A model generated the notes under the pieces. The model worked only from the letters and a program-made list of their open reading frames with translations. It had not been told where the DNA came from and ran no database searches. A DNA stretch of 26,564 nt from Dehalococcoidia bacterium. Its GTDB lineage: Bacteria; Chloroflexota; Dehalococcoidia; GIF9; UBA5620. Numbering within the stretch: position 1 is the first letter of the stretch; every line of letters begins with the position of its first letter. The stretch covers positions 1 through 26,564 of the forward strand of contig JADHWZ010000004.1 of the NCBI GenBank assembly GCA_016783225.1. Direction: 5' to 3'. This document shows positions 13,483 through 21,560 of the stretch, piece by piece. The position numbers and the translations under genes are program-made.

Positions 13483-14625
13483 CTAGGGTGGGTTTATGGT
13501 GTAGCTAAGCATTTCGACTTGGCCGCCACCAGTACTACCACCACCACTGGTCTCAGGGAAGTTTAGCCCTCCCTCGGGTTGAGCTGTCAGCGTGAGAACG
13601 CAGCCGTTCTTCAGCTCCACGTCGCTGATGCCGGCGACAACCCCATAGATGCTATCAGCGTTGTTTAGAGTCACCGAACCATCGATGGACATGAGAAACA
13701 GAAAACCGTCGGGGTCAGTATCGCCATTCGTCTTAAAATCAATCGACCCTTCGGCGATAATGCATCCCGAGCCAACAAAAGTGCACCCATTCTTAAACTC
13801 AATGTTCCCTTCAACGTACACAGCCTGCCCGTTGAGGTCTATCGTACAGCTATCTTTCACTGTCAGGTCACCCCCAACATAGACAGTCCCTTCGAGTCTT
13901 GCCCTTGTCGTGTCATCACCGCTAATGTTCCTGATGGTCAAGTTTCCGGGCGCACGCAGTGGCCCTATAGGATAAGGCTCATCCATGGTCCCAGAGGACA
14001 CGTCAATCTCGCACGGGTTGTCTTCCGGGGGCAAATCCTCCACCTGCTCCCAGTAAAACGGGGACATTTCCTCGGCCGTAGGCCAACTGTAACCACCACC
14101 ATCATAGTCATCCCACGAATCGTATGTACCTGCGCCAGTTGGTTCTTCAGGAGATACAACACCACCCGTAACCACACTGTCGTTCTTGAGTTCCACGGTA
14201 CCAGGGCTGCTAACGGCATTATCTAAGAGCCAAGCGAGGCTGCTGGTTAGCGAGACATATGATTCAATTGTGGTACCGCCTGCCGTGGACGTGATCTTGT
14301 AGCCATCCTCACCTTCGTTGCTTACGGTCACATCGACGGTAACGTCATTGATTGTTGACTGGGGCAGACTCAACGACTCTTGTTCGCCTTCAGCTGGCAG
14401 GACAAACTCCTCGTCATATTTCAAGGTCCACACGCCGTACTCCACGCCGGCATCGGCGGCATAAAGCTCCGAGGTGTTCTCCTCGGCTGCCATGTTGGCG
14501 TTGAGGCTGGTGCTCATCAGCACGAGAACAGGAGCAATGAACAGGCCCCCCATGAACATCAAGACCAGCGCCATGGGCAGGACGTGCCCTGAACTGCTCA
14601 CCAGCATTCTTTTCGTTAGCTTCAT
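13483..14625 (-). CDS. PilX-like pilus-associated protein with beta-helix-like repeats
   Basis: A 380-aa protein. A short N-terminus is followed by a membrane helix (about 14-40) and SLNANMAAEENTSELYAADAGVEYG, the helix ending typical of PilX N-terminal domains (the ADAG-E pattern), but it lacks a classical prepilin cleavage site. After a Ser/Thr/Gly-rich linker, residues about 140-345 carry short repeats: VELKNDSVVTGG, LTVKDSCTIDL, IEFKNGCTFVGSG, IDFKTNGD, VELKNGCVLT. These suggest stacked beta turns like bactofilin or polymer-forming domains. C-terminal GGGSTGGGQ linker. The ATG at 14623-14625 has a strong GGAGGTGA site, and the gene starts 21 bases after the preceding prepilin. Inferred role: minor pilin/priming or tip-exposed surface subunit. 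The function of the repeat domain is not known. Confidence 0.7.
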   Translation of the reverse strand: MKLTKRMLVSSSGHVLPMALVLMFMGGLFIAPVLVLMSTSLNANMAAEENTSELYAADAGVEYGVWTLKYDEEFVLPAEGEQESLSLPQSTINDVTVDVTVSNEGEDGYKITSTAGGTTIESYVSLTSSLAWLLDNAVSSPGTVELKNDSVVTGGVVSPEEPTGAGTYDSWDDYDGGGYSWPTAEEMSPFYWEQVEDLPPEDNPCEIDVSSGTMDEPYPIGPLRAPGNLTIRNISGDDTTRARLEGTVYVGGDLTVKDSCTIDLNGQAVYVEGNIEFKNGCTFVGSGCIIAEGSIDFKTNGDTDPDGFLFLMSIDGSVTLNNADSIYGVVAGISDVELKNGCVLTLTAQPEGGLNFPETSGGGSTGGGQVEMLSYTINPP

Positions 14626-14646
14626 TTTTCACCTCCCTCAGCCCGG

Positions 14647-15150
14647 CTACTCGGATTCATCAGGCATTCTCTTGGCTATCTCATAAACCCTTTCCACCTC
14701 GGCCTCACCACGAGAAGCCTTGATGGTGAGCTTGTACTTGGTGAATCTGTCAACACCGACTTCAGTGTCGTCCACAAAACTGGTATCCCCCTCCACGATA
14801 TATTGCGCAACCAAGGTCTGCTGCCCGCCGAGCTGGCGCTTCAGCGTTGTGCCATCGAACACGTAGGCAACTACGTAGTCATTCACGCCGTCGGTCTGGT
14901 CAACCGTCACCAGGGCTCCACCCCCACCAGGGGTGACGTCCACTGCCATCTGCACGTCACGGGAAATCCAGTAGCCCGCGTTCTGCACCTGCTGCAGGAT
15001 AACAGCCTGATCCTTAGTCCGGTCGCTGCCCCTAATTATGTAGGTTATGGCCGTCGACAATGCACCCCCGATGGCACCCAGTATGGCAACAGCCACCAGC
15101 AGCTCCACCAGGGTGAAGCCGTTCTGTTTTCCCTTCAAGTTCAGCTTCAT
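14647..15150 (-). CDS. Minor prepilin, PilW/GspJ-like
   Basis: A 167-aa protein with a short basic leader MKLNLKGKQNG, cleavage at G11/F12, and FTLVELLVAVAILGAIGGALS as the assembly helix (Glu at mature position 5). The C-terminal part (YWISRDVQMAVDV, DGTTLKRQLG, VERVYEIAKR) resembles PilW/GspJ minor pilins that prime the pilus or pseudopilus tip. The start ATG at 15148-15150 has AAAGG upstream. It follows the PilV-like gene across about 400 bp of repeat DNA and precedes the PilX-like gene by 21 bases. Confidence 0.85.
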   Translation of the reverse strand: MKLNLKGKQNGFTLVELLVAVAILGAIGGALSTAITYIIRGSDRTKDQAVILQQVQNAGYWISRDVQMAVDVTPGGGGALVTVDQTDGVNDYVVAYVFDGTTLKRQLGGQQTLVAQYIVEGDTSFVDDTEVGVDRFTKYKLTIKASRGEAEVERVYEIAKRMPDESE

Positions 15151-15544
15151 CGATTTACCTTTCAGTCAGCCACTCGCGCAGCGCGACGACCCGGGCCCAC
15201 CCCGACGGGGCTGAAGCCCCGCGCTACATGTCTCCCCCCTCCCTCTGGCTGCTTCCCGCTCGACAGGACACCGCGCCAGTTCCCCTTTCTCCCCTCTCCC
15301 TCGATGGGAGAGGGATAGGGTGAGGGTAACAAAGAACCAGAGATTAAACACCAAAGAGCAAAAATTTGGATTTTGCATTTGGAGCTTGGAATTTGTTTGT
15401 GATTTAGATATTAGAATTTAGGATTTCACAATCGCCCTTCAGCTCCAGACACATGACTCTCACCTAACAGGTAGGGGGCTCTCCCACGTCCCCCTCTCCC
15501 TTGACGGGTGAGGGTGAGAATGACATCCCTCGCACGACACGTCT
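15151..15544. other. Repeat-filled gap inside the pilus operon
   Basis: A family D hairpin (15204-15225, with GTAG at the minus-strand foot), pyrimidine-rich CCCCTCTCCCTCGATGGGAG palindromes, and an AT-rich family E segment (about 15355-15430) form a degraded copy of the module at 6042-6297. No gene and no clear promoter or terminator, so whether the operon is continuous across it is open. Confidence 0.7.
15204..15225 (-). repeat. GTAG-foot hairpin, family D
   Basis: CGGGGC-TGAA-GCCCCG stem (15204-15219), then CTAC at 15222-15225 and ATGT. It is the intergenic copy closest in sequence to the one inside pilO. Confidence 0.75.
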
Positions 15545-15979
15545 TCATCTGTCCATCTTGTAGTCCACGATGGTCCACAGCGTTTCTCCCCCTCGGGTAA
15601 CGCTGACCGTTATCTCCTGGATACCGTCATGCAGCGGGTCAGCACTCACTTCAACGTCATAACCCCGGCCAGCCAGGTCTGAAGGAATTGTAATCTGAGG
15701 ATACGACGTAGCTTCCGGGACATACAACTGTGCCTTGGTATCCTCCATTTGAGACTTAGCCAGGCTCTCGGCGGCCACCCTTTCCTGGCTGACCATAACC
15801 GTCTTAGACCCGACTGCCGCACCGTGGAGAAAAACGCTCCCTACCATGCCCAGGATAGCCAGGGCTACCACGGCTTCAACCAGCGTGAAACCCCACTCGC
15901 CACCCCACCACCAAGCGGGAGCCCTCCCTCCTGTTAAGCCTTTGCCTTTCTTCATTACTCTCACCAAATTCAGTTCCAC
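15545..15979 (-). CDS. Minor prepilin, PilV/GspI-like, with long leader
   Basis: A 144-aa protein. The assembly helix FTLVEAVVALAILGMVGSVFL follows G30, with Glu at mature position 5. The mature part (ESLAKSQMEDTKAQ, then YPQITIP and a beta-rich end VTVSVTRGGETLWTIVDYK type) fits GspI/PilV. The 30-residue leader, with GGRAPAWWWGGEWG just before the cleavage site, is unusually long and Trp-rich for this class. The GTG start (15977-15979) has GGAGG ten bases ahead. An ATG at codon 9 would shorten the leader to 22. It lies 38 bp after pilC. Confidence 0.82.
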   Translation of the reverse strand: MELNLVRVMKKGKGLTGGRAPAWWWGGEWGFTLVEAVVALAILGMVGSVFLHGAAVGSKTVMVSQERVAAESLAKSQMEDTKAQLYVPEATSYPQITIPSDLAGRGYDVEVSADPLHDGIQEITVSVTRGGETLWTIVDYKMDR

Positions 15980-16017
15980 TCTCCAACTACCTCCTGCCAG
16001 GGCCGCTGGAGCACCTC

Positions 16018-17226
16018 CTAGCCTCCTACGAGGCTAAGGCTGGAGTACAGGGGCAGGAATACCGAGACGGCAATAAAACCCACCCCCAGCCCCATGGCTA
16101 TAGTCATTGCCGGCTCAATCATGCTCAGCATGGTCTGCGTCCGGCTTTCAGCTTCAATTTCGTAGTTCTCGGCCGCTGTTAGCAGTGTCGCATCCAGGTT
16201 GCCTGTTTCCTCGCCGACCTTGGTCATCTCCACCATCAACGGCAGGAAGATCCGCCTTTTCCTCATCGGACCAGCCAGGCCTTCTCCCTTCAACATATCC
16301 TGCTCAACTCCCCTCAAAGCCCCGGCTACTACCTGGTTGCCGCTGGCCGAGGCAGTCAGACTCATGATTTCAGGCAGCGGCAAGCCAGCCCGAAATAGCA
16401 GCGCCATGCTCCGGCAGCAGCGCGACATCTCACTCAACCGAATCAGACGTCCGAGCAAAGGCATTTTCAGCAGCACCACATCCCGGTAGTAGCGCCCTGC
16501 TGGTGTCCTGATAAGTATGTAACCAATCAAGGCCAGGCCGACGATTCCCACGAACAAGTACAAGCCGTACTTGGGCAGAAAGTCAGTTACACCCAGCAGT
16601 ATCTTGGTGGGCAAAGGTATTTCACCGCCCAGGCGCTCAAACAAGACGGTTATGCGGGGCAGGACTACGGTAGCAAGAATAACAACAACCACAATCGCCA
16701 GACCGAAGACAACGGAGGGATAGGTCAACGCCTGCTTCAGCTTTCCCATGGCTGCCGCCTGGCGCTGAATATGGTCGGCCAGATTCCTGAGCACTTCCTC
16801 GAGCCCCCCCGTTTGCTCACCAACGGAGACCATCTTTTCGTAAAGCGTGGAGAACACGTGAGGATGCTTGGCCAGAGCCGCCGATAGAGAACTGCCACCA
16901 CGAATATCAGCCACTATCTCAATAAGCACTTTCTTCAGCTCCCTGTCACTCGTCTGGTTCCCCAGCAGTTCCAGGCTCTGGACAATGCCGACGCCCGATT
17001 CCAGGAGAAGCGCCAGTTGCCGGGAGAAGGTGATTAGCTCAGCCGGCTTGACTTTTCCTCGCAAGAGCCTGCTAAAATCAGGCAAGAAAGATGTAACCGG
17101 TCTGAGACTGAGCACCTGATAACCGACGTTGGCGAGCATGTCCGAGGCCGCCTGCTCATTAATAGCCGAGAGTTTTCCTTTGACCACCCGTCTTTCCCCG
17201 CTATATCCAACATAAGCGTACTGCAT
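16018..17226 (-). CDS. pilC: PilC/GspF inner-membrane platform protein
   Basis: A 402-aa polytopic protein with two T2SSF domains (about 65-190 and 270-395) and three main membrane segments (near 170-195, 218-240 and 373-397). N-terminal MQYAYVGYSGERRVVKGKLSA and the motifs FSRQLALLLESGVGIVQSLELL, VSVGEQTGGLEEVL, ALLFRAGLPLPEIMSL and TKVGEETGNLDATL are characteristic. It sits under the pilus base, takes torque from PilB or PilT and feeds pilin into the fibre. The ATG at 17224-17226 has GTGAGG upstream. It lies about 185 bp downstream of pilB with repeat remnants between, including GCGAAACCACGGG and GGGGCGAAAGCCCC. Confidence 0.95.
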   Translation of the reverse strand: MQYAYVGYSGERRVVKGKLSAINEQAASDMLANVGYQVLSLRPVTSFLPDFSRLLRGKVKPAELITFSRQLALLLESGVGIVQSLELLGNQTSDRELKKVLIEIVADIRGGSSLSAALAKHPHVFSTLYEKMVSVGEQTGGLEEVLRNLADHIQRQAAAMGKLKQALTYPSVVFGLAIVVVVILATVVLPRITVLFERLGGEIPLPTKILLGVTDFLPKYGLYLFVGIVGLALIGYILIRTPAGRYYRDVVLLKMPLLGRLIRLSEMSRCCRSMALLFRAGLPLPEIMSLTASASGNQVVAGALRGVEQDMLKGEGLAGPMRKRRIFLPLMVEMTKVGEETGNLDATLLTAAENYEIEAESRTQTMLSMIEPAMTIAMGLGVGFIAVSVFLPLYSSLSLVGG

Positions 17227-17410
17227 TGCAACCTCACTTTCTCACGTCAAACCAGCGAGAACAGACCATTTCGCCTTTCGTTGCGGCGAAACCACGGGTG
17301 CCACATGTTTCAAGTCGTGCCGGGCAATGCGGTGCCACCCTTTGGCGTCAGTCCGACCGGGGCGAAAGCCCCACATCACGCGATATACTCCCTCTACGCA
17401 GCTCATATCC

Positions 17411-18976
17411 TCAGCCCACCGAATACGCGTTGCGCAGCACCTCGTAAGGTGTCGTGATGCCAGCTCTGGCTTTAAGCATGCCGTCCTTGGCCAGCGGCAG
17501 AACGCCTTCCTCAATAGCCTGAGCCCGCATTTCAGCAGCCGAAGCCCCACCACCCAACAACCGCCTGATTTCATCGCTTATCGGCAGGATTTCAAAAATG
17601 CCGGTGCGGCCCAGGTAACCGGTATAAGAGCAAGCTTTGCAGCCAGCTCCGTAGGGAAACTCACTGCGCTCTTCACCTGTCTCCCGCCGATAGGCCATTT
17701 GCTCCACCAGGGGCACAGTGACATTGCGCGCACAATGAGGACACACACGCCGCACCATCCGCTGAGCCACGATGCCGATAACCGCCGAACATATCAGGAA
17801 AGGCTCAACGCCAAGGTCAATAAACCGAAACAAGACTCCTATTGTGTCATTGGCATGGACCGAAGACAGCACCAGATGCCCCGTCAGGGCTGACTGGATG
17901 GCTATCTGGGCCGTCTCACTATCCCTGACTTCACCGACCAGGATAATATCAGGGTCAAGGCGTACTATGGACCGCATCCCGGCGGCAAAGGTCAAACCAA
18001 CCCGGGGATTGACCGATATCTGGTTCATTCCCTCAAAACGGTATTCCACTGGGTCTTCAATGGTGATGATGTTACGCGATACCCTGTCCAGCGAGTTGAG
18101 CGCGGCGTAAAGGGTCGTAGTCTTGCCAGCACCGGTCGGGCCACTGATTAAGACCATGCCATAAGGCATCATGAGCATCTGCTCGAACTTCTCCTGCCTC
18201 TCAGGCAGGAAGCCTAGCTGAGACAGAGATAAGGTTGCCACGGTCTTATCCAGAAGGCGAAGCACTGCCATCTCACCATGGACGGTATTGATAGTAGCCA
18301 TCCGGATATCGATACTCCTTCCCTTGGTCTCAAACGAGAACTGGCCATCCTGGGGACGTCGATGGTCAGCAATGTTCATACCGGCCAGGATTTTCATCCG
18401 CGAGACAAGAGGGGCATGCACCCCCAAAGGCAGAGAAGTCACATCATACAGAATGCCGTCTATACGATAGCGCACACGAAGCTTATCCGTCTCAGGTTCA
18501 ACATGAATGTCAGAGGCTCGCGATTTCACAGCTTCTTCAACAACCAGATTCAGCGCCCGGGCTACTGGAGAATCGTCGGCTACATCAGCGGCACCCTTTT
18601 CCAAAGCCTCTGTTTCCACAGGGGTTGTCACCAGGCCAAACTGCCTGGAAATCTCACCGAAAGCCTTGTAATTGAAGTCAATGGCCTCCTGGATATCAAC
18701 CGCTGTTGCTGGCACCGGTTCCACCCTCTTCTTAGTCCGAGCGGCCAGCGCTTCAATAGCCAGGATATCGTCGGGGTACGCCATGGCCACCCGCACAGTG
18801 TGGTTCTCAACCGCCAGAGGGACGGCACTGTATTTCCTGGCCAGGTGCTCGGGGATTAGCTGCAATGCCTCCGGAGTCGGAGCCTGACACAGCACGTTGA
18901 GTCGACTGAGACCGGGCAACAATTCATCCGCAACAGTCGCTGTCTCTGTTGGCATATCTTTCAATTCCTTAGCCAT
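17411..18976 (-). CDS. pilB: PilB/GspE pilus assembly ATPase
   Basis: A 521-aa extension ATPase. An N-terminal MshEN-type domain (about 20-110), which in relatives can bind c-di-GMP, is followed by the ASDIHVEP segment (154-161). Walker A GPTGAGKTTT (279-288), Asp box TIEDPVEYRF, Walker B LDPDIILVGEVRD (340-352) and His box TGHLVLSSVHAND (365-377) follow. The zinc-binding tetracysteine C412-x2-C415...C446-x2-C449 is found in assembly ATPases and not in PilT. It drives pilin polymerisation at the PilC platform. The ATG at 18974-18976 lies 36 bases after the preceding gene and has no clear Shine-Dalgarno sequence, so coupled translation is possible. Confidence 0.95.
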   Translation of the reverse strand: MAKELKDMPTETATVADELLPGLSRLNVLCQAPTPEALQLIPEHLARKYSAVPLAVENHTVRVAMAYPDDILAIEALAARTKKRVEPVPATAVDIQEAIDFNYKAFGEISRQFGLVTTPVETEALEKGAADVADDSPVARALNLVVEEAVKSRASDIHVEPETDKLRVRYRIDGILYDVTSLPLGVHAPLVSRMKILAGMNIADHRRPQDGQFSFETKGRSIDIRMATINTVHGEMAVLRLLDKTVATLSLSQLGFLPERQEKFEQMLMMPYGMVLISGPTGAGKTTTLYAALNSLDRVSRNIITIEDPVEYRFEGMNQISVNPRVGLTFAAGMRSIVRLDPDIILVGEVRDSETAQIAIQSALTGHLVLSSVHANDTIGVLFRFIDLGVEPFLICSAVIGIVAQRMVRRVCPHCARNVTVPLVEQMAYRRETGEERSEFPYGAGCKACSYTGYLGRTGIFEILPISDEIRRLLGGGASAAEMRAQAIEEGVLPLAKDGMLKARAGITTPYEVLRNAYSVG

Positions 18977-19011
18977 ATTTCAACACCATTGGGCGAGGCT
19001 GTGGCTTTTCG

Positions 19012-20373
19012 TCACATCAACCTGGCCGGGTCGTCAACTTCGATAACCTTGATTCCCTGGTGCCTGGCAAACTGCGTCGCTTCCTGATTGAGCCCGGGCG
19101 AGACAAGCAGGACCTTATCATGCATCCCCGCATCATAGGCCTTGGTGTCAAATGAGGATACCGCCTCGAGGCCCACCGCTTCATCAGCCACGACAACACC
19201 AATGTCCACGGTATGAATGATGATTCCATCGTCGCTGCAAGCCAGGATATCCAGAATACGCTCAGCTCCGGACCTGCCCCGAACCTGGGCTTTTTCCTCA
19301 ACTGAATAGCCAAGGCTCCTCAGATACTCAAGGAGCTTGCCCCTGGTCTCAAATTTGAACGACTCCTTCTTCATCTCCCGTGGTGCTGAAGGAGTCGCCG
19401 AAGCCAGAAAAGCCTCCAGGTCGTCACCCTCAAAGACCTTGATTTGCTGTCGCTCAGCAAACTGCCTGGCTTCGCGGTTAAGCCTGGGCACCACAAGCAA
19501 CACCTTGTCGTGGATCCCCAGGTCATAAGCCTTATCATCAAAGGTGAAAACCTCCTCTAAGCCTATTTCCTGTCCCTGACTATCTACCACGATACCGATA
19601 CCAAGAGTATAGGTTATGAAACCGTCATCGCGGCGAGCCAGGATGTCCAGCACATGCTCGGTTCCTGACTTGTTCCTGCTACCCACCTTGCCTTTCTCAG
19701 TCACCTCGTAACCCTGGCCTCGCAGGAATTCTATAAATCGAGCTTTAGGCCCCAGCTCAAAGCCCAGCCAGGGCCTTTTCTCAGCGTCAACCCGGTAAGA
19801 ATAGAGGATAGTCTCTTTGGCTTCGCCTTCTGCGAAGAAGAGCATGCACTTGAGACATTGCCACTCAAGCGCGGCTTCGCTGGATAGCTCACCACAATTG
19901 TGGCATTTGTAGTTGACACCCAGACTCAGATAGTCGGTGCCCAGAAACCTGAGTTCCTTGTTGCATTTGGGACATACATATTTGCCGGCGGCCACATATT
20001 CATCTTCCAGACCAACGTTGCTACAAGAGAAATGCTCCAGAACACGTCCTTTAGCTATGTTTGCCGAGCCGCACTTGGGGCACCGCAGGCTAGGTCGCAG
20101 ATTCGGAGAACTGCAATAGGGGCAGAACAGGATCCTGTCGTAGAACTGTTTCTCGAGAGCGTCTTCACTGGCCAGAGACTCCAGTATGGTTATGGATTCC
20201 CCCGTCGTCACCCCCAGCAAGTTTTCTACCTGCGGAAACGTGAACCCAAGTTCAGTGCCGAGGTCGAGGGTCGGTTTGATTTCCTCAATGTTCCCAGCAA
20301 GTATCCCCTCCCCTAGCTTCACAACATTGGGGTTTTCTCTGACAGCGCCGATTGGGCCAACAGCTTCGACCAT
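19012..20373 (-). CDS. Zinc-ribbon protein with two tandem nuclease-fold-like domains, first gene of the pilus operon
   Basis: A 453-aa soluble protein. Residues about 80-185 hold a cysteine-rich module: C84/C87, C98/C101, C117, C134/C137, C157/C160, C173/C176. Its layout resembles the TackOD1 output domain known from archaeal and bacterial signalling proteins (recalled from memory, not searched). Two diverged copies of one domain follow (208-325 and 343-453). They share LDILA, DDGxI, FDxKAYDxGxHDKVLLVxPxLNxEAxQFAxxQxIKVxE. This resembles the PD-(D/E)XK/Mrr-like fold, yet the expected E/Q-x-K catalytic pair is not evident, so the domains may bind DNA or protein rather than cut. Start: ATG 20371-20373 with AGGAG six bases ahead; a TTG at 20431 lacks support. 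The role in pilus control is inferred from position only. Confidence 0.7.
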   Translation of the reverse strand: MVEAVGPIGAVRENPNVVKLGEGILAGNIEEIKPTLDLGTELGFTFPQVENLLGVTTGESITILESLASEDALEKQFYDRILFCPYCSSPNLRPSLRCPKCGSANIAKGRVLEHFSCSNVGLEDEYVAAGKYVCPKCNKELRFLGTDYLSLGVNYKCHNCGELSSEAALEWQCLKCMLFFAEGEAKETILYSYRVDAEKRPWLGFELGPKARFIEFLRGQGYEVTEKGKVGSRNKSGTEHVLDILARRDDGFITYTLGIGIVVDSQGQEIGLEEVFTFDDKAYDLGIHDKVLLVVPRLNREARQFAERQQIKVFEGDDLEAFLASATPSAPREMKKESFKFETRGKLLEYLRSLGYSVEEKAQVRGRSGAERILDILACSDDGIIIHTVDIGVVVADEAVGLEAVSSFDTKAYDAGMHDKVLLVSPGLNQEATQFARHQGIKVIEVDDPARLM

Positions 20374-20525
20374 TCCCATCTCCTGTTCTGTTCCAACTAA
20401 AAACAGCTTAAACCAAACCTGGCCAACTTGCAATGAACTTCTCGCCTCTCAAGTAGCCCTTTAGTCATACCATAAGCGGTAAATTAGTCCTATATCACCA
20501 CCCCTCCAGCCGACATTGGCCTCCT

Positions 20526-20661
20526 GTCATTCTGAGCCGAAGTTCTGAGCAAGCCGAAGAGGAAGCGAAGAATCTCACGCACAACTCAGGGTAAACTCCG
20601 CGAAGGGGTGAGGGTGGAACTTGAGCCTTCCCGTAGGAGTCACCCGCCTACGGGTGACCCG
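20526..20661. repeat. 136-bp direct repeat F, copy 1
   Basis: GTCATTCTGAGCCGAAG... through ...CCCGTAGGAG and an A-type hairpin. Matches 21066-21201 at a constant offset of 540 bp with four differences seen by eye. Confidence 0.9.
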
Positions 20662-20822
20662 GCCTGGCTTATTGGTGTCAGGTCTGGGGACCTGACACCC
20701 ACATGGGACAAGCATCAAGCACTAAATCCGAAACCCTAAATCCCAAACAATATCTAAATCCAAATTACCAAATGTTCCTGTTTTGAGTTTTGGACTTGGG
20801 TGATTTGAGTTTGTTTAGAGCT
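20661..20822. repeat. Composite module C+E (copy 2, truncated)
   Basis: Nearly identical to 6044-6208, including the hairpin GTCAGGTCTGGGGACCTGAC (20677-20696), but it stops at TTTAGAGCTT where a hairpin pair A'/A begins. The break suggests that the hairpin unit inserted into, or recombined with, the module. Confidence 0.88.
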
Positions 20823-20827
20823 TCCGT

Positions 20828-20906
20828 GCCAGTCACCCGCCTACGGGTGACGGCCACGCAATCGACCAACCTCAGGGTCACCTGTGGGCAGGTGACTCCC
20901 ACCTGG
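20828..20906. repeat. Paired hairpin repeat (A' plus inverted A), copy 2
   Basis: Same unit as 5619-5695: A' hairpin, spacer GGCCACGCAATCGACCAACC, A hairpin. GGAG is kept at the A stem on the minus strand. Confidence 0.85.
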
Positions 20907-20954
20907 AAACCAATGACCATCAGACCTGTCTGACGCACGTTCACCTTATTCTTC

Positions 20955-20980
20955 GGACATACCTGAAGGTATGTCCCTAC
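20955..20980 (-). repeat. GTAG-foot hairpin, family H
   Basis: GGACATACC-TGAA-GGTATGTCC, a perfect 9-bp stem, is followed by CTAC (20977-20980), so the minus strand reads GTAG then the hairpin. The copy at 25755-25780 is inverted and shares flanking TATTCTTCGGACA. Confidence 0.8.
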
Positions 20981-21065
20981 AGTCCCTGGCTCCTTCCGCC
21001 GCCGGTGTCTTCCGGCTCCCTTGACAGGAGAGACTCGGAGCCCTGCCCTGAGCCCTTCCCCCACC

Positions 21066-21201
21066 GTCATTCTGAGCCGAAGCTCTGAGCAAGCCGAAAA
21101 GGAAGCGAAGAATCTCACGCACAGCTCAGGGTAAACTCCGCGAAGTGGTGAGGGTGGAACTTGAGCCTTCCCGTAGGAGTCACCCGCCTACGGGTGACCC
21201 G
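21066..21201. repeat. 136-bp direct repeat F, copy 2
   Basis: Direct repeat of 20526-20661. The two copies enclose 404 bp containing module C+E and hairpins A and H, which could be lost or copied by recombination. Confidence 0.9.
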
Positions 21202-21209
21202 CACGGGAG

Positions 21210-21297
21210 CACTCGGCTGTCTTTGCGAGGAGCGTGAGCGACCAAGCAATCTCAGGGTGGGGACTCGGGTCCATCAGGTCAACTCCAGAGTCCACGG
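21210..21297. repeat. 88-bp inverted repeat G, left copy
   Basis: CACTCGGCTGTCTTTGCGAG to GAGTCCACGG. The reverse complement of 25152-25239 matches over 88 bases with about ten differences, without gaps. It lies just upstream of the promoter of the surface-protein locus. Confidence 0.88.
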
Positions 21298-21319
21298 CTT
21301 AAGGGGTAGTGTTTACCTC

Positions 21320-21348
21320 TTGACTATGTTACTTTAGAGGAATATATT
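21320..21348 (+). promoter_or_regulatory. Promoter of the zinc-ribbon/surface-protein genes
   Basis: TTGACT (21320-21325) and TATATT (21343-21348) are spaced 17 bp apart, each one or two bases from consensus, 31 bp ahead of the small zinc-ribbon gene. Confidence 0.75.
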
Positions 21349-21379
21349 TACAAGGTAAGTCAGGTTTGGAGGTGAGAAC

Positions 21380-21523
21380 ATGCAAAAAGTGCCTATCACT
21401 GTCATGGGCTACCGTTGCGAGCGGTGCAGCCACCAATGGATTCCGCGGGATATGCCACGTGAACCGCGGGTCTGTCCAAGGTGCAAATCGCCATACTGGG
21501 ATACTCCGAAGAAGAAGAAGTGA
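21380..21523 (+). CDS. 47-aa zinc ribbon protein
   Basis: The protein begins MQKVPITVMGYRCERC and ends in KKKK. Two CxxC knuckles (C13/C16 in YRCERCSHQW and C32/C35 in VCPRCKSPYW) predict a single rubredoxin-like zinc ribbon, with a basic C-terminus that could touch nucleic acid. The start is firm: GGAGGTG lies seven bases ahead of the ATG, and a good promoter precedes it. The stop is 37 bases before the surface-protein start, so the two are probably co-transcribed. No function can be assigned beyond a small metal-binding protein, possibly regulatory. Confidence 0.85.
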   Translation: MQKVPITVMGYRCERCSHQWIPRDMPREPRVCPRCKSPYWDTPKKKK

Positions 21524-21560
21524 AACTTCTTAGAGCTTGCTGACCAGAAGTACGAAGCTC

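Larger units (their letters stand above)
20374..21319. other. Repeat-dense divergent region between the pilus operon and the surface-protein locus
   Basis: No gene. About 150 bp next to the pilus operon (20374-20525) are unique and should hold its promoter, but no convincing boxes were found. The rest is repeats: direct repeat F (20526-20661), C+E module (20661-20822), hairpin pair A'/A (20828-20906), hairpin H (20955-20980), direct repeat F again (21066-21201) and inverted repeat G (21210-21297). Confidence 0.75.

Noticed and set aside
9859..20373. Tad/Flp pilus or type II secretion system
   Set aside because: A PilT with the AVRNLIR motif, PilMN and PilO and a bidomain PilC point to type IV pili. 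No TadZ, RcpA, TadG, GspD or GspC genes are present.
21537..21560. TTG start for the large surface protein
   Set aside because: No ribosome binding site suits it better, and the ATG at 21561 gives a normal signal peptide. The difference is eight residues and cannot be settled from sequence alone.
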